Origin: Phoenix dactylifera
Taxonomy: Eukaryota; Streptophyta; Magnoliopsida; Arecales; Arecaceae
Length of the DNA: 64,000 bases
Assembly: GCF_009389715.1 (NCBI RefSeq)
Contig: NC_052401.1
Location: 2,468,843 to 2,532,842 of the forward strand
Direction: 5' to 3'
Shown: in pieces, positions 62,292 through 64,000 of the stretch
Position numbering within the stretch: the first letter of the stretch is position 1
How the letters are laid out: the number at the start of each line of letters is the position of its first letter
Program-made: the position numbers and the translations under genes
The notes under the pieces: model-generated
The model's database searches: none
What the model saw: the letters and a program-made list of their open reading frames with translations, nothing else
Told to the model about the DNA's origin: nothing

Positions 62292-64000
62292 GTTAGGCAA
62301 GCTTCTATCCCTTTTAGCCTTATCTTGTTGATGCTTCGTATCATTTAAATAGCTAATGCACAGCAGAAGATATAGTTCAGGTGTGGTAGGGCTAGTTTGA
62401 AATGGCTGATTTTTTATATTCAGTGATAAATATATAAGAAAAAGCTTCTAAATCATGCTGGGAGAAGCCCTTGTACTTTTCACCTACATACGTGACATAT
62501 CCAATTGGTTATCTTTAATATAGTTCTACTTAGAACTCCCAGTATTTATTTATATAATTGCATGTTTGTAGCTTTCCAACTTTTTATGGATGCTCGTTAG
62601 GTTGCTCCAGGCATGGAAAGATAAAAAATGTAGTGCTGTACGTAATGTCCAAACAAGATTAGTAAATGAAGTTGAAATTTCTGCTTGAAGGCTCATATAA
62701 TTCATTGCAATTTTTTTCTATGCATGGCCAATCTCATGGCTTGAGGATCCCGCCTCTCTGCACCTTGAACTTCATGGATTTTCAAAGTGCACTATATGGC
62801 ATTTTTGTAATTTCTGAAGTGTCTTATATTGTGGTTATATCGGCTAGGGATTGTTGTGTTTTTGTTTACCATGTTGTGTTGTGCCAACAATTGACATATG
62901 CAGAAATTATGTGTATCAATATTTTATAGATACACAGATATGTTAGCTTCTTCTTGATATGATTTTTTTTGTAATTATAATGATTAGTATGATATTTGTA
63001 CCCTAAAACACAAGTATTTTCATAATCACGTTAACACAGCTAGTCTTATTTGCCAGTTGTTGCTGTTTCTAAGTTATTGCTATTAAATATATGAACAATA
63101 CTACAGAAGAATACGTTACTACGATGCATGATGAATGGTGAGCTTATTAGTAGTATTTGAATTTAGATGTAGAGACATGTTATTCTCTTTTCTCATTTGG
63201 AGTTTGATATGTCCGAGATCACTTACGTCCAACTTCAAGGTAAGAAGGCCCACCTTTAAGAATCTTTGGTGAAAATTGCACCTCCATGGTGTTCAGGGCC
63301 CATTATTTGAGGCAAGATATCAAACTTTGACCATGGTCAACAAGAATTGATCCTCCATTCAGCATTAGGCTCCTCTAGCTAAGATAAACTTGAGTTTTGA
63401 TACTGCACCAATGACCAAGGACGCATGGAACATCATGGTTGGTGATTTTTCATGCAGCTTCTTGCCTTTAACCCTAAGATACCTTTTGCAGATATGGTTG
63501 ATCTTTTTACATAGCAAATTTAATAACATTGTGAATTATCTTTTTCATTTAAAGATTTCCGTAGAGTTTCTTTTTTTTTTTTAAACAATCAAATTGTAGC
63601 TGTTCTATCTATTTCGACATCCTTTACTCTTGTTCGACTTTCTTAAAATATCACCCTTGATAATTTTCTTATTTTTTGTGATGGACATGTAATGGAACTG
63701 TAATAATATGAATTACACTTTGCTATTTAAATGGCGTGAACTACGAAATAGATTATCTTTGCCTATCATGGTTGAACTGAATTCATTCAGGTTGAGCAAG
63801 AATTATGAGACTGAACTAGGATGAGGTAAGTACTCTAGGTTACTATGCATCCACCAATGGTATACCTAGGTTTTTTTTAATGGCAATATGTAGGGGTACA
63901 AAATTGAGCTGTAACAGGTGCCTTGGCAGCATGTAGATGAGGGTTTTCTTGGATAGAATAGAAATGTCCTTTATTTCTTCTATCTTTAGGTTGGACCTTA
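62292..64000 (+). other. Intron of the phosphatase gene, running off the window
   Basis: AT-rich sequence starts with gttaggc just after the AAG codon at 62291. Neither the final exon nor any recognisable repeat was found in it. Confidence 0.6.

Noticed and set aside
1-64000. tRNA, rRNA, CRISPR, organellar insertions, toxin-like genes
   Set aside because: Scanning by eye for tRNA box motifs, regular spacer arrays and recognisable organellar genes gave nothing convincing.

Overview
The window is nuclear DNA of a flowering plant, most likely a non-grass monocot such as a palm. The organism call is an inference. It rests on GC-rich monocot-style coding exons (the P450, the GT34 enzyme, exon 1 of the phosphatase) beside AT-rich introns, long spacers full of retroelement debris, and plant-only gene families. 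No prokaryotic, organellar, CRISPR or tRNA feature was found. Exon boundaries were read by hand from GT/AG sites, reading phase and family conservation.

Layout. 1-1125: 3' part of a CYP94C-type cytochrome P450. 1126-8700: repeat-rich spacer with a Ty1/copia fossil (minus strand) and one terminus of a CACTA transposon. 9089-12467: ATX1-like copper chaperone in three exons. 15255-17048 (minus): twin CX9C (CHCH) protein in five exons. 18600-26390: spacer with a PPR pseudogene scrap, a complete TRIM element with target duplication, LINE remnants, two probable Ty3/gypsy LTR remnants and a very short poly(A) retro-insertion. 26398-33705: IQM-family calmodulin-binding protein in nine exons. 34851-36570 (minus): splicing factor BUD31. 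38888-40617: acidic ribosomal protein P2, divergent from BUD31 across a compact shared promoter. 43177-44535: intronless GT34 xyloglucan xylosyltransferase. 44536-52600: spacer without a recognised gene. 54777-58003: AGC VIII kinase of the KIPK type. 59005-59825: last exons of an unidentified gene. 60813-62291: 5' part of an RLPH2-type phosphatase whose remaining exons lie beyond the window.

The genes do not form an operon-like unit. They are housekeeping and signalling genes: jasmonate turnover, copper delivery, intermembrane-space CHCH protein, calmodulin signalling, splicing, translation, cell-wall synthesis, kinase and phosphatase signalling. The BUD31/P2 pair is the only arrangement that suggests co-regulation, with telo-box motifs near both. 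I found no convincing undescribed system. The best leads are the unidentified gene at 59-60 kb, the evenly spaced CX9C protein, a probable GC-AG intron in the IQM gene, and the well-preserved TRIM and micro-retroinsertion.
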